44,736 nucleotides of DNA from Bacillota bacterium (GTDB lineage Bacteria; Bacillota; Clostridia; Christensenellales; Aristaeellaceae), in contig JAEYAR010000197.1 in assembly GCA_023404715.1 (NCBI GenBank), forward strand, positions 1 to 44,736, read 5' to 3'. Position 1 is the first letter of the stretch; each line of letters starts with the position of its first letter. Of the stretch, positions 16,726 through 25,308 are shown in pieces. The notes below the pieces were generated by a model. That model ran no database searches. It was not told the DNA's origin and was given only the letters and a program-made list of their open reading frames with translations. Made by a program: the position numbers and the translations under genes.

Positions 16726-17859
16726 TCAACCAAAGAAGTTCAGGATCAGGCCGCCCGCGATAACGGAGGCGATCTGCCCGGAGACGTTGACGCCGATGGA
16801 GTGCATGAGCAGGAAGTTCTGGTTGTCCTCCGCGAGGCCCATCTTGTGCACCACGCGCGCGCTCATCGGGAAGGCGCTGATGCCGGCCGCGCCGATCATG
16901 GGATTGATCTTGTTCTTGCTGAAGAGGTTGAGCAGCTTGGCGAACAGCACGCCGCCCACCGTATCCATCACAAAGGCGATCAGGCCCAGGCCGAGGATGA
17001 GGAGCGTCTGCGGGTTCAGAAAGGCGTCTGCCTGCATGCGCGCGGCGATAGTGATGCCCAAAAACAACGTGATTAGGTTCGCCAGCACCTTCTGAGCGGT
17101 GTCGGACAGGCTGTCCAGCACGCCGCACTCGCGCAGCAGGTTGCCGAACATCAAAAAGCCGATCAACGCTACGGAACGCGGGGAGACGATGCCGGTGATC
17201 ATCGTGATGAGGATGGGAAAGAGGATGCGCGTGGCCTTGGAGACGCTCTTTTGCTCGTAGGGCATGCGGATGCGCCGCTCCTCCTTGGTGGTGATGAGCT
17301 TGATGACGGGCGGCTGTACGATCGGCACGAGCGCCATGTAGGAATAGGCCGCCACGATGATCGCGCCCAGGTAGTTGGACTGGAAGAAGTTCGCCACGAA
17401 GATGGCCGTCGGCCCGTCCGCCGCGCCGATAATGGCGATGGAGGCCGCGTCTTTTAGCTCAAAGCCGAAGAGAGACGCCATGCTGAGCGTAAAGAAGATG
17501 CCGAATTGCGCTGCCGCGCCGAAGAGCATCAGCTTGGGGTTGGAAAGCAGCGGGCCGAAATCGATCATCGCGCCGATGCCGATGAACAGCAGTAGCGGGA
17601 AGAGCTCGTTGGCGATACCGGCGTTGAAGAGGACGTCGATCACGCCGAGCTCCTGCACGCCGTCCACGATCTGCGTGACCGCGCCGGACATGGGCAGGTT
17701 GACGAGGATCGCTCCAAATCCCATCGGCAAGAGGAGCGTAGGCTCCATATCCCTGCGAATCGCCAGATAGATGAGCAGCGCGCCGATGCACCACATCACG
17801 ACCATGGGCAAGGTGATGTTCAGTGCATTGCCGAAGAGGTCGGATAAGAATGAGGCCAT
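16726..17859 (-). CDS. oadB: Sodium-translocating decarboxylase beta subunit (OadB/GcdB family)
   Basis: A 377-residue polytopic membrane protein. Landmarks of the family are GFGAILVNLPMSG, ELFPLLLFIGIGAMIDFGPL, IIGAADGPTAIFV with the ion-binding aspartate, and near the end GAAGISAFPMSARVVHKMG. These subunits couple decarboxylation of a carboxybiotin group to sodium export. ATG 17859 follows GGGGGAACGC at a wide spacing. Only a gamma-like gene follows; the carboxyltransferase and biotin carrier are not in the window and must be encoded elsewhere if the complex forms. It is transcribed divergently from an orphan response regulator. Confidence 0.92.
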   Translation of the reverse strand: MASFLSDLFGNALNITLPMVVMWCIGALLIYLAIRRDMEPTLLLPMGFGAILVNLPMSGAVTQIVDGVQELGVIDVLFNAGIANELFPLLLFIGIGAMIDFGPLLSNPKLMLFGAAAQFGIFFTLSMASLFGFELKDAASIAIIGAADGPTAIFVANFFQSNYLGAIIVAAYSYMALVPIVQPPVIKLITTKEERRIRMPYEQKSVSKATRILFPILITMITGIVSPRSVALIGFLMFGNLLRECGVLDSLSDTAQKVLANLITLFLGITIAARMQADAFLNPQTLLILGLGLIAFVMDTVGGVLFAKLLNLFSKNKINPMIGAAGISAFPMSARVVHKMGLAEDNQNFLLMHSIGVNVSGQIASVIAGGLILNFFG

Positions 17860-17893
17860 AAAATGCGTTCCCCCTGTTAAAGTTGGTTCTTCC

Positions 17894-17922
17894 ATTATAG
17901 GGAGGGGGATTCCGGGTAGCAA
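17894..17922 (-). promoter_or_regulatory. Promoter of the oadB operon
   Basis: On the minus strand TTGCTA (17922-17917) and TATAAT (17899-17894) are 17 bases apart, placing the start about 30 bases before the oadB ATG. It shares a short intergenic region with the divergent response regulator gene. Confidence 0.6.
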
Positions 17923-17972
17923 GCACATCAAAATAATTTTATAAAATCTTTATAGGGCTTGGATGCCGGGCA

Positions 17973-17981
17973 TGCTATAAT
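17973..17981 (+). promoter_or_regulatory. Extended -10 promoter of the response regulator gene
   Basis: TGCTATAAT is an extended -10 element lying 53 bases before the response regulator start. No good -35 box sits 17 bases upstream, so it may rely on the TG extension or on an activator. Confidence 0.45.
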
Positions 17982-18033
17982 GGTTGAAAAGCGCCTGAAG
18001 GGGGCCGAAGGGCTCCAAAACAAGGAGGAAAAC

Positions 18034-18729
18034 ATGCAGATCCTGATCGTGGAAGACGACGCCCGCATCCGCCACTACATGTCGACAGTGCTAACCTCCG
18101 GCGGCTATAACGTGCTGGAAGCGGCGAACGCCCAGTGCGCGCTGACCATGGCGGCCTCCCACAATCCGGATTTGATCCTGCTCGACCTTGGGTTGCCGGA
18201 TCGCGATGGGCAGGAGATCATCCGCAGCCTGCGCGCGTGGACGCAGCGCCCGATCGTCGTGGTCTCCGCCCGCGGGCATGAGCGCGACAAGGTCATGGCG
18301 CTCGACGGCGGCGCGGACGATTACATCACCAAGCCCTTCAATACGGCGGAGCTGCTGGCCCGCATCCGTGCGGCGCTGCGCAATGGGCGCTATCGCGAGA
18401 GCGGCCAGGGCATGGAGACGCGCAACGTCTTCAAGGCGCGCGCCTTGATGATCGATCTGGACAAGCGCATCGTCAAGGTGGAGGAAGAGACCGTCCACCT
18501 GACGCAAAACGAGTACAAGATCGTCGCGCTCTTATGCCAGCATGCGGGCAGTGTGCTCACGTACGACTTCATGATCAAGAGCATCTGGGGGCCTTATGCG
18601 AATTCGGATGCTCAAATCCTGCGCGTGAACATGGGCAACATCCGCAGAAAGATCGAAAAGGACCCCTCCTATCCGGAGTACATCACCACTGAAATCGGCG
18701 TGGGATACCGAATGATCGAGGGGGACTGA
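18034..18729 (+). CDS. KdpE-like OmpR-family response regulator, orphan
   Basis: A 231-residue two-domain regulator. The receiver has the acidic pair D8-D9, the phospho-acceptor D51 in LILLDLGLP and the conserved K100 in ITKPF. A C-terminal winged helix follows (about 135-230), ending ITTEIGVGYRM. The order and KdpE-like features (LTQNEYKIVALL, VLTYDFMIKSIWG) suggest control of ion transport. AAGGAGG precedes ATG 18034 closely. No histidine kinase gene lies next to it, so its partner is distant or it works without one. Divergent placement beside oadB suggests it may respond to ion status and regulate that sodium pump, which is an inference. Confidence 0.88.
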   Translation: MQILIVEDDARIRHYMSTVLTSGGYNVLEAANAQCALTMAASHNPDLILLDLGLPDRDGQEIIRSLRAWTQRPIVVVSARGHERDKVMALDGGADDYITKPFNTAELLARIRAALRNGRYRESGQGMETRNVFKARALMIDLDKRIVKVEEETVHLTQNEYKIVALLCQHAGSVLTYDFMIKSIWGPYANSDAQILRVNMGNIRRKIEKDPSYPEYITTEIGVGYRMIEGD

Positions 18730-18758
18730 AAATCAGAGCATGAACAGATAGATTGAGG

Positions 18759-18788
18759 CCGGAGCATAGCGCTTCGGTTCTTTTTTTC
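18759..18788 (+). terminator. Terminator after the response regulator
   Basis: CCGGAGC (18759-18765) pairs with GCTTCGG (18771-18777) with one G-U pair, followed by TTC and seven T residues. GAGGCCGGAGCA recurs at 18801-18812. The rest of the gap to 19008 holds no gene. Confidence 0.7.
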
Positions 18789-18943
18789 TGTTTTTCTCAT
18801 GAGGCCGGAGCAATAGACCTGCGCTTCAACGCAAAAATAAAGGGCTTATAAATAAAGATTTAAACGACATAAAGGCGGCATACAGATGCTTTCAAGCCAC
18901 TTGTTGGACAAAGCTTCCATATGGTATAAAGAAAAAGATCCTA

Positions 18944-18970
18944 AAACCGTCGTGCGACATCAGACGGTTT
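18944..18970 (+). promoter_or_regulatory. Leader hairpin before the TRAP operon
   Basis: AAACCGTC (18944-18951) pairs with GACGGTTT (18963-18970), 38 bases before the dctP start. A weak TTGGAC and TATAAA pair lies just upstream at 18904-18930 with a short 15-base spacer. The hairpin may be an attenuator or a stabilising 5' structure of the TRAP message. Confidence 0.4.
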
Positions 18971-19008
18971 GAACAAAATCCATTGGATGAAAAACAGGAG
19001 GGTTCCAC

Positions 19009-20007
19009 ATGAAGAAGTGCATCGCACTCGTACTCACCTTAGCGCTCGCGCTATGCATGGCCACGTCCGCCTTGGCGGCGACCACGCTCAAGCTGTCTGA
19101 GGTTCACGCCGAGGGCTACCCCACGTCGCTCGCCGATTATGAATTTGCGCGTCTCGTGGAGGAGAAGACGGAAGGGCGCATCAAGATCGAGGTTTACACG
19201 GGCGGCACCCTGTACGGCGAAGAGACCGGCGCAATCGAAGCCCTTCAGATGGGCGACCTCGCCTTCTCCCGCGTCTCCGCTTCCCCGGTCGCCAGCTACG
19301 TGCCCGCGATCAACGCCATCCAGATGCCGTATCTGTACAAGAACAGCGAGCACATGTGGGCGGTGCTGAACGGCGAAATTGGCCAGGGCTTGCTCGCGGG
19401 GATCGAGGAATCGAAGGGCTCCGGGCTCGTGGGTCTGTGTTACTACGACGCGGGATCTCGCTGCTTTTACACAACCAAGCCGGTGAAGAGCGTGGCGGAC
19501 ATGACGGGCCTCAAGATCCGCATGCAAAATAATCAGATGATGATTCGCATGGTCGAGTTGCTGGGCGGCACGGGCGTCGCCGGCATCGGCCCCAACGAGG
19601 TCTACTCCGCGATCACGCAGGGCGTCGTGGATGGCGCAGAAAACAACTGGCCGACGTATCAGAACATGGGCGATTATGAAGCCGCCAAGTATTATACGCT
19701 CGATCACCACACGCGCGTGCCGGAAATCCTGCTCGCATCGCAGGACGTTATGAACAGCCTGTCTGAGGAAGATCAGGCGATCATCCGCGAGTGCGCGAAG
19801 CTGACGCAGGCGTACGAGATCGAGCAGTGGGCGATCAAGGAGAAGTCCTCCGAAGAGATCGTGCGCGCGGCGGGGGCGGAGGTCATCGAGCTGACGCCGG
19901 AAGCATACGCGGAATTCCAGGCGGCGATGGATCCGCTATATGAAGAGTTCGGCGCGGAATACAAGGATACCATCGACGCGATCAAAGCTTTGGGTGAGAA
20001 ATACTGA
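19009..20007 (+). CDS. dctP: TRAP transporter solute-binding protein DctP
   Basis: A 332-residue secreted binding protein. The first 23 residues are a signal peptide ending in SALAATT. A cysteine at residue 16 does not fit a lipobox. The DctP fold is clear from KIEVYTGGTLYGEETGAIEALQMGDL, GLKIRMQNNQMMIRM with the arginine that binds the substrate carboxylate, and EVYSAITQGVVDGAENNWPTY. AGGAGG precedes the ATG. TRAP systems import organic acids, sugar acids or sialic acid with a sodium gradient; the ligand here is not evident. The neighbouring OadB-type sodium pump could help supply that gradient. Confidence 0.92.
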   Translation: MKKCIALVLTLALALCMATSALAATTLKLSEVHAEGYPTSLADYEFARLVEEKTEGRIKIEVYTGGTLYGEETGAIEALQMGDLAFSRVSASPVASYVPAINAIQMPYLYKNSEHMWAVLNGEIGQGLLAGIEESKGSGLVGLCYYDAGSRCFYTTKPVKSVADMTGLKIRMQNNQMMIRMVELLGGTGVAGIGPNEVYSAITQGVVDGAENNWPTYQNMGDYEAAKYYTLDHHTRVPEILLASQDVMNSLSEEDQAIIRECAKLTQAYEIEQWAIKEKSSEEIVRAAGAEVIELTPEAYAEFQAAMDPLYEEFGAEYKDTIDAIKALGEKY

Positions 20008-20027
20008 TAGCGAGCACGCAATGAACG

Positions 20028-20055
20028 GCGGGACGGTTTCGGCCGTCCCGCTTTT
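20028..20055 (+). terminator. Hairpin between dctP and dctQ
   Basis: GCGGGACGG (20028-20036) pairs with CCGTCCCGC (20043-20051), followed by four T residues. It probably terminates part of the transcription or protects the dctP message, giving more binding protein than membrane subunits. Confidence 0.65.
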
Positions 20056-20075
20056 GAAAAATGGAGGTGAATTCT

Positions 20076-20657
20076 GTGTCCGATTCTATTCGCAATACGC
20101 TGGTGAAGGCCAACCGTGCGGTTCACCGCGTCATGCTCTATGTGGCGGACGTATCGCTGATCCTGATGATCGCTATCGTTACGTTGACCGTAGTGCTGCG
20201 CTACTGCTTCAACACAGGCCTCAGCTGGGCGGAGGAGGTCCCGCGCCTGCTGGTGACGCTCTTCGCCTTTCTGGCCTGCGCTATGGGCGTGCGCGATCAC
20301 ATGCACGTGAGCGTAAACGTCGTCTACAATCTGTTTCCGAAGGGTGGAAGGATGCGCCGCTTTATGGAAATTCTGACGGACGTCTGCATCCTCATCTGCG
20401 GCCTTTTTATGCTCTATTACGGCGCGCAACGCACGATCAAGCTATTTGGCATGACCGGCGAATTGCCCATTACGGGCTGGAACACGGCCTGGCAGTACCT
20501 GCCCGTGCCGTTGGCAGGCTTTGTGATGAGCATGGATTCAATTTTTTTCCTCACCGGCGTCTTAAAGCCCGACGACCTGCTCTACTCTGAGCCCGAGGTC
20601 GACTATACCCAGGGCGTCATGCACGATCATAAGATAGCGAAAGGGGGCGCTAAATAA
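20076..20657 (+). CDS. dctQ: TRAP transporter small permease DctQ
   Basis: A 193-residue membrane protein with four predicted helices. It carries the DctQ signature around VVLRYCFNTGLSWAEEVPRLLVTLFAFLAC and the following GVRDHMHVSV. GTG 20076 is preferred because GGAGG lies nine bases upstream; the in-frame ATG at 20061 is part of that ribosome-binding site. The stop is directly followed by the GTG start of dctM. The subunit supports the large permease in the elevator-type transport complex. Confidence 0.88.
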   Translation: MSDSIRNTLVKANRAVHRVMLYVADVSLILMIAIVTLTVVLRYCFNTGLSWAEEVPRLLVTLFAFLACAMGVRDHMHVSVNVVYNLFPKGGRMRRFMEILTDVCILICGLFMLYYGAQRTIKLFGMTGELPITGWNTAWQYLPVPLAGFVMSMDSIFFLTGVLKPDDLLYSEPEVDYTQGVMHDHKIAKGGAK

Positions 20658-21959
20658 GTGGATACCGCGGCGCTTGCAACCCTTATTCTGATTGGCGGCT
20701 TCGCGCTGCTGATGCTGCTGCGCGTGCCGGTGACGTTTGCGATGCTGCTCGCTACGCTTAGCAGCGCGCTGGTTTCGGGCACCAACCTCTCCGCCATGGT
20801 GCGCCAGATGGTGGACGGCGCAAACAACTTTTCATTGCTCTCCATCCCCTTCTTCATCGTGATGGGCGAGATCATGGGCGCGGGCGGCATCTCCGACCGG
20901 ATCGTCGACCTCGCGAACCTCGTCGTCGGACGCTTTAAGGGCGGCCTCGCCTACGTGAACTGCCTGGACTCCATGTTTTTCGGCGGCATCTCGGGCAGCG
21001 CGGTCGCGGACGTCTCCTCGCTGGGCTCCGTCGTCATCCCGATGATGAAGAAGCAGGGCTACGACGAGGACTTTGCCGTAGGCTTGACCGTGGTCACGGC
21101 CTGTCAGGGCGTGCTCATTCCGCCCAGTCACAACATGGTCATCTATGCGCTCGCCGCCGGCGGCAGCGTCACGATCGGCAGCATGTTCATGGCGGGCGCG
21201 ATCCCCGGCATCCTGCTCGGAGCGTGCCTGATGACGCTGTGTTTTTTCATGGCGGAGCGCTTTAACTTCCCCAAGGGGATGACGTTCACGCGAAAGGAAG
21301 CGCCGAAGGTCATCCTCAACGGTCTTGCGCCGATGCTCACCCTCGTAATCATCATGGGCGGCGTCGCCGCAGGCATCTTCACCGCGACGGAGTCCGCCGC
21401 AATTGCGTGTGTGTACACATTCCTGCTCACCTACGTCTTCTTCCGCTCGGCGAAGCTACGCGACTTTGGGAAGGTGCTCAAGAACTCGCTCAGGACGCTC
21501 GCCATCGTCATGACGCTGCTGGCCACGGCTAAGGCCTTCGCCTATATGATGACGGATCTACGCATCCCCGAGCTGATCACCAACACCCTACTTCGCCTGA
21601 CGGAGAACAAGTACCTGCTGCTGCTCATCATCAATGCGCTGTTGCTCGTACTCGGCTGCTTTATGGACATGGCGCCGCTGATCATGATCATGACGCCCAT
21701 CCTGCTGCCCGTCGTCACCAGCCCGATCGTAGGCATGGACCCGGTGCAGTTCGGCGTAATGCTGATCTTCAATCTGGCCGTCGGCCTGTGCACGCCGCCC
21801 GTGGGCAGCGCGCTGTTCGTCGGCTGCTCGGTCGGCAAGACGCCGCTGGAGCGCACGGCGAGGAAGATGCTGCCGATGTTCGGCGTGATGATCTTTGCCC
21901 TGCTGCTCGTCACGTTCATTCCGGCGCTTTCGATGTGGCTGCCGGGCATGGTGTTTTAG
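20658..21959 (+). CDS. dctM: TRAP transporter large permease DctM
   Basis: A 433-residue polytopic protein starting at GTG 20658 immediately after the dctQ stop, with AAAGGGGGC upstream. It has the family hallmarks: SIPFFIVMGEIMGAGGISDRIV, DSMFFGGISGSAVADVSSLG, TACQGVLIPPSHNMVIYA and the C-terminal AVGLCTPPVGSALFVG. These regions form the substrate and sodium sites. With dctP and dctQ the transporter is complete. A hairpin follows about 50 bases after the stop. Confidence 0.93.
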   Translation: MDTAALATLILIGGFALLMLLRVPVTFAMLLATLSSALVSGTNLSAMVRQMVDGANNFSLLSIPFFIVMGEIMGAGGISDRIVDLANLVVGRFKGGLAYVNCLDSMFFGGISGSAVADVSSLGSVVIPMMKKQGYDEDFAVGLTVVTACQGVLIPPSHNMVIYALAAGGSVTIGSMFMAGAIPGILLGACLMTLCFFMAERFNFPKGMTFTRKEAPKVILNGLAPMLTLVIIMGGVAAGIFTATESAAIACVYTFLLTYVFFRSAKLRDFGKVLKNSLRTLAIVMTLLATAKAFAYMMTDLRIPELITNTLLRLTENKYLLLLIINALLLVLGCFMDMAPLIMIMTPILLPVVTSPIVGMDPVQFGVMLIFNLAVGLCTPPVGSALFVGCSVGKTPLERTARKMLPMFGVMIFALLLVTFIPALSMWLPGMVF

Positions 21960-22011
21960 CGAATGAATTTGAGGATAAGAACCTTAGTCTCGCAAGGGCA
22001 TTGATCAAGAG

Positions 22012-22038
22012 AGAAGGCGGTTTTTTAACCTGCCTTCT
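22012..22038 (+). terminator. Hairpin after the TRAP operon
   Basis: AGAAGGCGGTT (22012-22022) pairs with AACC-T-GCCTTCT (22027-22038), one base bulged, around a T4 loop. The tail is only moderately T-rich. The remainder of 21960-22194 is AT-rich promoter DNA for the next operon, without a gene. Confidence 0.5.
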
Positions 22039-22094
22039 TCTGGTTAATGCCTATTTTTTACATAAATAATTTTAAACAATATTTATAAAATAAC

Positions 22095-22123
22095 TTGACT
22101 AAATAAAATAGACGACATATAAT
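22095..22123 (+). promoter_or_regulatory. Promoter of the kinase-SIS-ABC catabolic operon
   Basis: TTGACT (22095-22100) and TATAAT (22118-22123) are 17 bases apart, about 70 bases before the kinase start. The flanking DNA is very AT-rich, as expected for a site controlled by a ROK-family repressor; one is encoded at the end of the operon. Confidence 0.7.
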
Positions 22124-22194
22124 ATAAACAGACTTTAGGAATTGGAGATTCCTTGGAAATCTCTGTCCCAGGAAGTGGGTGTCAAGAGGAAACG

Positions 22195-23181
22195 ATGAAA
22201 AATGGATTGATTATTGGTGTGGACGGCGGGGGAACGCATTCCAGATTGATCGCTGTTCGAACCGATGGTACGGTAGTGGCTGCTGGCACGGGCGGTGGAG
22301 TCAATTATAATGCAATTAGCATGAAAATTGCCAGAGAACGATTATATGACGCGGTGTGTGCGCTTCTGACGCAGGCGCAAGAAACGGAGTACGAAGCAAT
22401 CAGTTTGGGCATGTCCGCTTTAGATGGTCCCGCGGACGAGCAATTGATTAACGCGTTCGCGGCCGATCGATTCGATCCGGAACGTTTGGAGATGGACAGT
22501 GACGTCTACATGGCGTTGATAGGCGCTACCATGGGCGCCCCTGGCGTGATGGTGGTCAGTGGAACAGGCGCGATGATCGTGGTGCTGGATCATGAAGGGC
22601 GCATCCATAGCAGCGCCGGCTGGGGTTATCGGCTGGGCGATCCAGGCAGCGCTTACGGCGTGGCGATTCAGGGGATCCAAGCAGTCATGGCCGTTTGGGA
22701 GGGGAACGGAACGCCGACCGCCATGACGGACAGCGCGTTAAACTTTTTTCATGCAGACGGGAAACGAGAGTTGCTAGAAAAGATATATGCCCCGGACTGC
22801 GAGCCGAGCAGAATCGCCCAGTTTGCCCGGGAAGTTTTAAGTCAGGCGCTGCGCGGCGACGCCACAGCAAAGCACGTGGTAGACAAAAATGTCGAATATC
22901 TGGCAGTGCAGACCGCGCGAATGCTTCAACATTGTCCTGAGAAAAAGGTCGTGAACCTCTATGGAGGCATGTTTGAGCACAATGAATGGATCAGAAAGGC
23001 GTTTTACAACCGCATGACGGAGTTAGTGCCGGGCGCAAGCGTGGCGATGCTAAAATACCCGCCGGAGCTGGGAGCGGTTGTTTCTCGCCTGAAGCGAACG
23101 GGCCGATTGTCGGAGAGCGTCATCAGACGCTTAAAGGAAACGTGGGAGGTGGTTGCTCATGGCGGCCATGGATCGCTTTGA
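22195..23181 (+). CDS. BadF/BadG-type sugar kinase (N-acetylglucosamine kinase-like)
   Basis: A 328-residue ASKHA-fold kinase. The phosphate loop is GVDGGGTHSR near the N-terminus (D10), the second motif is MVVSGTGAMIVV, and AGWGYRLGDPGSAYGVAIQGI is the characteristic BadF-family stretch seen in N-acetylglucosamine and N-acetylmuramate kinases. ATG 22195 follows AGAGGAA. It is first in an operon with a SIS protein and a sugar importer, so it probably phosphorylates an imported (amino) sugar, using ATP in the cytoplasm. The stop overlaps the next gene by 23 bases, indicating coupling. The exact sugar is unknown. Confidence 0.85.
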   Translation: MKNGLIIGVDGGGTHSRLIAVRTDGTVVAAGTGGGVNYNAISMKIARERLYDAVCALLTQAQETEYEAISLGMSALDGPADEQLINAFAADRFDPERLEMDSDVYMALIGATMGAPGVMVVSGTGAMIVVLDHEGRIHSSAGWGYRLGDPGSAYGVAIQGIQAVMAVWEGNGTPTAMTDSALNFFHADGKRELLEKIYAPDCEPSRIAQFAREVLSQALRGDATAKHVVDKNVEYLAVQTARMLQHCPEKKVVNLYGGMFEHNEWIRKAFYNRMTELVPGASVAMLKYPPELGAVVSRLKRTGRLSESVIRRLKETWEVVAHGGHGSL

Positions 23182-23893
23182 GGTAAACGTGCGTGAGGTA
23201 CTGGCCAACGCCTTTACACAGCAGCGTGAAAAGATGCAGGATGTGGCGCTTCGAATGTGTGATTGCGTCACCGGCGGCGGCATGCTGTATGTGTTTGGTA
23301 CGGGGCATGCGCACATGCTTGCGGAGGAACTGTTTTATCGGGCGGGAGGCTTGGCGGCAGTTACGCCAATTCTGGAAGAGCGATTGATGCTGCATGTCAG
23401 CGCTTCGAGAAGCTCGCAAGTGGAGCGCGAGCACGGATATGCGGAGGATTTGCTCAAGCGCTACCCGATGAAGCAGGGAGACATGTTGATCGTCTGTTCC
23501 AACTCCGGCAGAAATGCCGTGCCTGTGGAGTTGGCAATGCTGGCGCGCGAGCGCGGAGCGACTGTGGTGGCGCTGACCAATGTTCGCCACAGCCAAAGCT
23601 GTGAGCCGCGCAATCAAATGAAGCGTCGACTGATGGAAGTATCCGATGTCGTGCTGGACAACTTCGGTTGTGTTGGCGACGCGTCGGTTGAGATGACGGA
23701 TGGGCGCAGAGTAGGTGCGACTTCCACCGTCGTCGGTGCGGCGATCCTCGAAGCCATTGTTTGTCAATGCGTGGAACTGGCGCTTGAACTGGGAAAGATG
23801 ATCGATGTGTTCGCGTCCAGCAACGTGGATGAGGGCGACAATATCAATGAAGTGATTCTTGAGAAATACCGGCCGAGAATTAAGTTTTTGTGA
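23159..23893 (+). CDS. SIS-domain sugar-phosphate-binding protein (UPF0309-like)
   Basis: A 244-residue SIS-fold protein. FGTGHAHMLAEELFYRAGGL is the conserved start of this subfamily, LMLHVSASRSSQVEREHGYA follows, and IVCSNSGRNAVPVELAM is the phosphosugar-binding loop. ATG 23159 has GGGAGG about eight bases upstream and lies inside the 3' end of the kinase gene. SIS proteins isomerise, deaminate or sense phosphosugars; this subgroup is often annotated as sugar isomerase of unknown specificity. It likely acts on the product of the BadF-type kinase. Confidence 0.85.
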   Translation: MAAMDRFEVNVREVLANAFTQQREKMQDVALRMCDCVTGGGMLYVFGTGHAHMLAEELFYRAGGLAAVTPILEERLMLHVSASRSSQVEREHGYAEDLLKRYPMKQGDMLIVCSNSGRNAVPVELAMLARERGATVVALTNVRHSQSCEPRNQMKRRLMEVSDVVLDNFGCVGDASVEMTDGRRVGATSTVVGAAILEAIVCQCVELALELGKMIDVFASSNVDEGDNINEVILEKYRPRIKFL

Positions 23894-23968
23894 ACGAACA
23901 GTGGGTGACTTAAATTTTGCTTCGGAACGAGGTTGCGAAGTGAAAATAAATGAGTGGAGGTTATTTCT

Positions 23969-25240
23969 ATGACGAGGTTCTTTTCTGTATTACTTACCCT
24001 AACGTTGCTTGTTTCTTTTGCGGTCCCTGTACTATCGGAGGACGATGTTGTGACCATTCGCTATGCGATGTGGGACGCTTCAATCAAGGACAAGGAAATC
24101 GAAGAGATCATCAAGCCCTTTGAAGAAGCCAACCCCGGCATCAAGGTTGAACTGTCGGCGCTTCCATGGGACGAGTATTGGAAGAAAATGCAGGTCGGTA
24201 TTGCGAGCGGAGATTCCTACGACGTGTTCGCGATGTCTGTTGCCTATGCGTGGGAATTCGCGCACAAGGGCATGTTGATGAATCTCCAGCCGCTATATGA
24301 TGAGATTATCGCCGAACACGGCGAGGATTATTTGTACGGCAACATGATGGACGTGGGACGCTATCCTGATTCGAACGGGGATCTGTACGCGATGCCCTAC
24401 GGATGGGTCGGTTCGCTGCTGTTCTACAACAAGACGATGTTTGAAGAAGCAGGCCTTGATTATCCCACCGACGACTGGAGCTGGGATGACCTGTGGGCGG
24501 CTGCCGAGCAGCTGGTTTCCGGTCAGGGACCCGCAAAGAAGTATGGCTTCCGCGTCTGGACCAGCCACGAGCTGCTGGACGCGTATATCAACGCAGCTGG
24601 CGGCTATGTGCTCAACGACGAAATGACTCAGTGCCTCATCAACCAGCCTGAGGCGGTTGCAGCGCTTGAAGAACTGAAGAGCAAGATCGACGCAGGAGTC
24701 TGCCCCTCCATCGCGAACATGGAAGGTCAGCCGGATCCTTTCTTGACAGGCAAGGTCGGCATGACCGTTGCGGGCAGCTACGCGATCGAGTCCTATCGCG
24801 AGATCACCGATTTTGAGTGGGATTGCGTGATGGTCCCCTTTAATGCCCAAACTGGGAAACGCGTAATTTACGGCGGCCCCGACTCTCTAGTGATCTCTGC
24901 GACCACAGAGCATCCCGAAGAAGCGATGAAGTTCTTGGAGTATTACTGCGCGAGCGGCCGTGAGGTGGAAAGCTTCATGGGCGGAAAGGCGTCGATTGTC
25001 CGTAAAATCAACGAGGACGAGGCATGGCTTGAAGCGGGTCAGTCTCCTTCGAACAAGATTGCGCTGCTGAAATCTGCTGAATACCTGAAGGGCGCGGATT
25101 TCTGCTACAAGTGGTCTGAGTGGCGATCCTCGATCATTGCGAATGAATTGAACAGCGCTTTCAACGGCGATATAACCATTCAGGAGGCATGCGACGCCGC
25201 TACGGAGCGGGTTAACGCGATCCTGGCGGAAGTGCAGTAA
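23969..25240 (+). CDS. Sugar ABC transporter solute-binding protein
   Basis: A 423-residue binding protein of the CUT1 type. The first 22 residues (MTRFFSVLLTLTLLVSFAVP) are a signal sequence with a type-I site near VLSEDD and no lipobox cysteine. The mature part shows the family pattern: KDKEIEEIIKPFEEANPGIKV, a DVFAM strand, GDLYAMPYGWVGSLLFYNK and PDPFLTGKVGMTVAGSYA. GGAGG precedes ATG 23969. It delivers its ligand to the two permeases downstream. A perfect 11-bp hairpin separates it from the first of these. Confidence 0.9.
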   Translation: MTRFFSVLLTLTLLVSFAVPVLSEDDVVTIRYAMWDASIKDKEIEEIIKPFEEANPGIKVELSALPWDEYWKKMQVGIASGDSYDVFAMSVAYAWEFAHKGMLMNLQPLYDEIIAEHGEDYLYGNMMDVGRYPDSNGDLYAMPYGWVGSLLFYNKTMFEEAGLDYPTDDWSWDDLWAAAEQLVSGQGPAKKYGFRVWTSHELLDAYINAAGGYVLNDEMTQCLINQPEAVAALEELKSKIDAGVCPSIANMEGQPDPFLTGKVGMTVAGSYAIESYREITDFEWDCVMVPFNAQTGKRVIYGGPDSLVISATTEHPEEAMKFLEYYCASGREVESFMGGKASIVRKINEDEAWLEAGQSPSNKIALLKSAEYLKGADFCYKWSEWRSSIIANELNSAFNGDITIQEACDAATERVNAILAEVQ

Positions 25241-25249
25241 CGACGCGTT

Positions 25250-25283
25250 GTATCCCGGGTTTGCAGCGGCAGACCCGGGATAC
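25250..25283 (+). terminator. Hairpin between binding-protein and permease genes
   Basis: GTATCCCGGGT (25250-25260) pairs perfectly with ACCCGGGATAC (25273-25283). There is no T-tract, so it is more likely an RNA-stabilising hairpin that raises binding-protein levels than a full terminator. Confidence 0.6.
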
Positions 25284-25308
25284 CCAAACAAAATCATGGA
25301 GGGATCCC

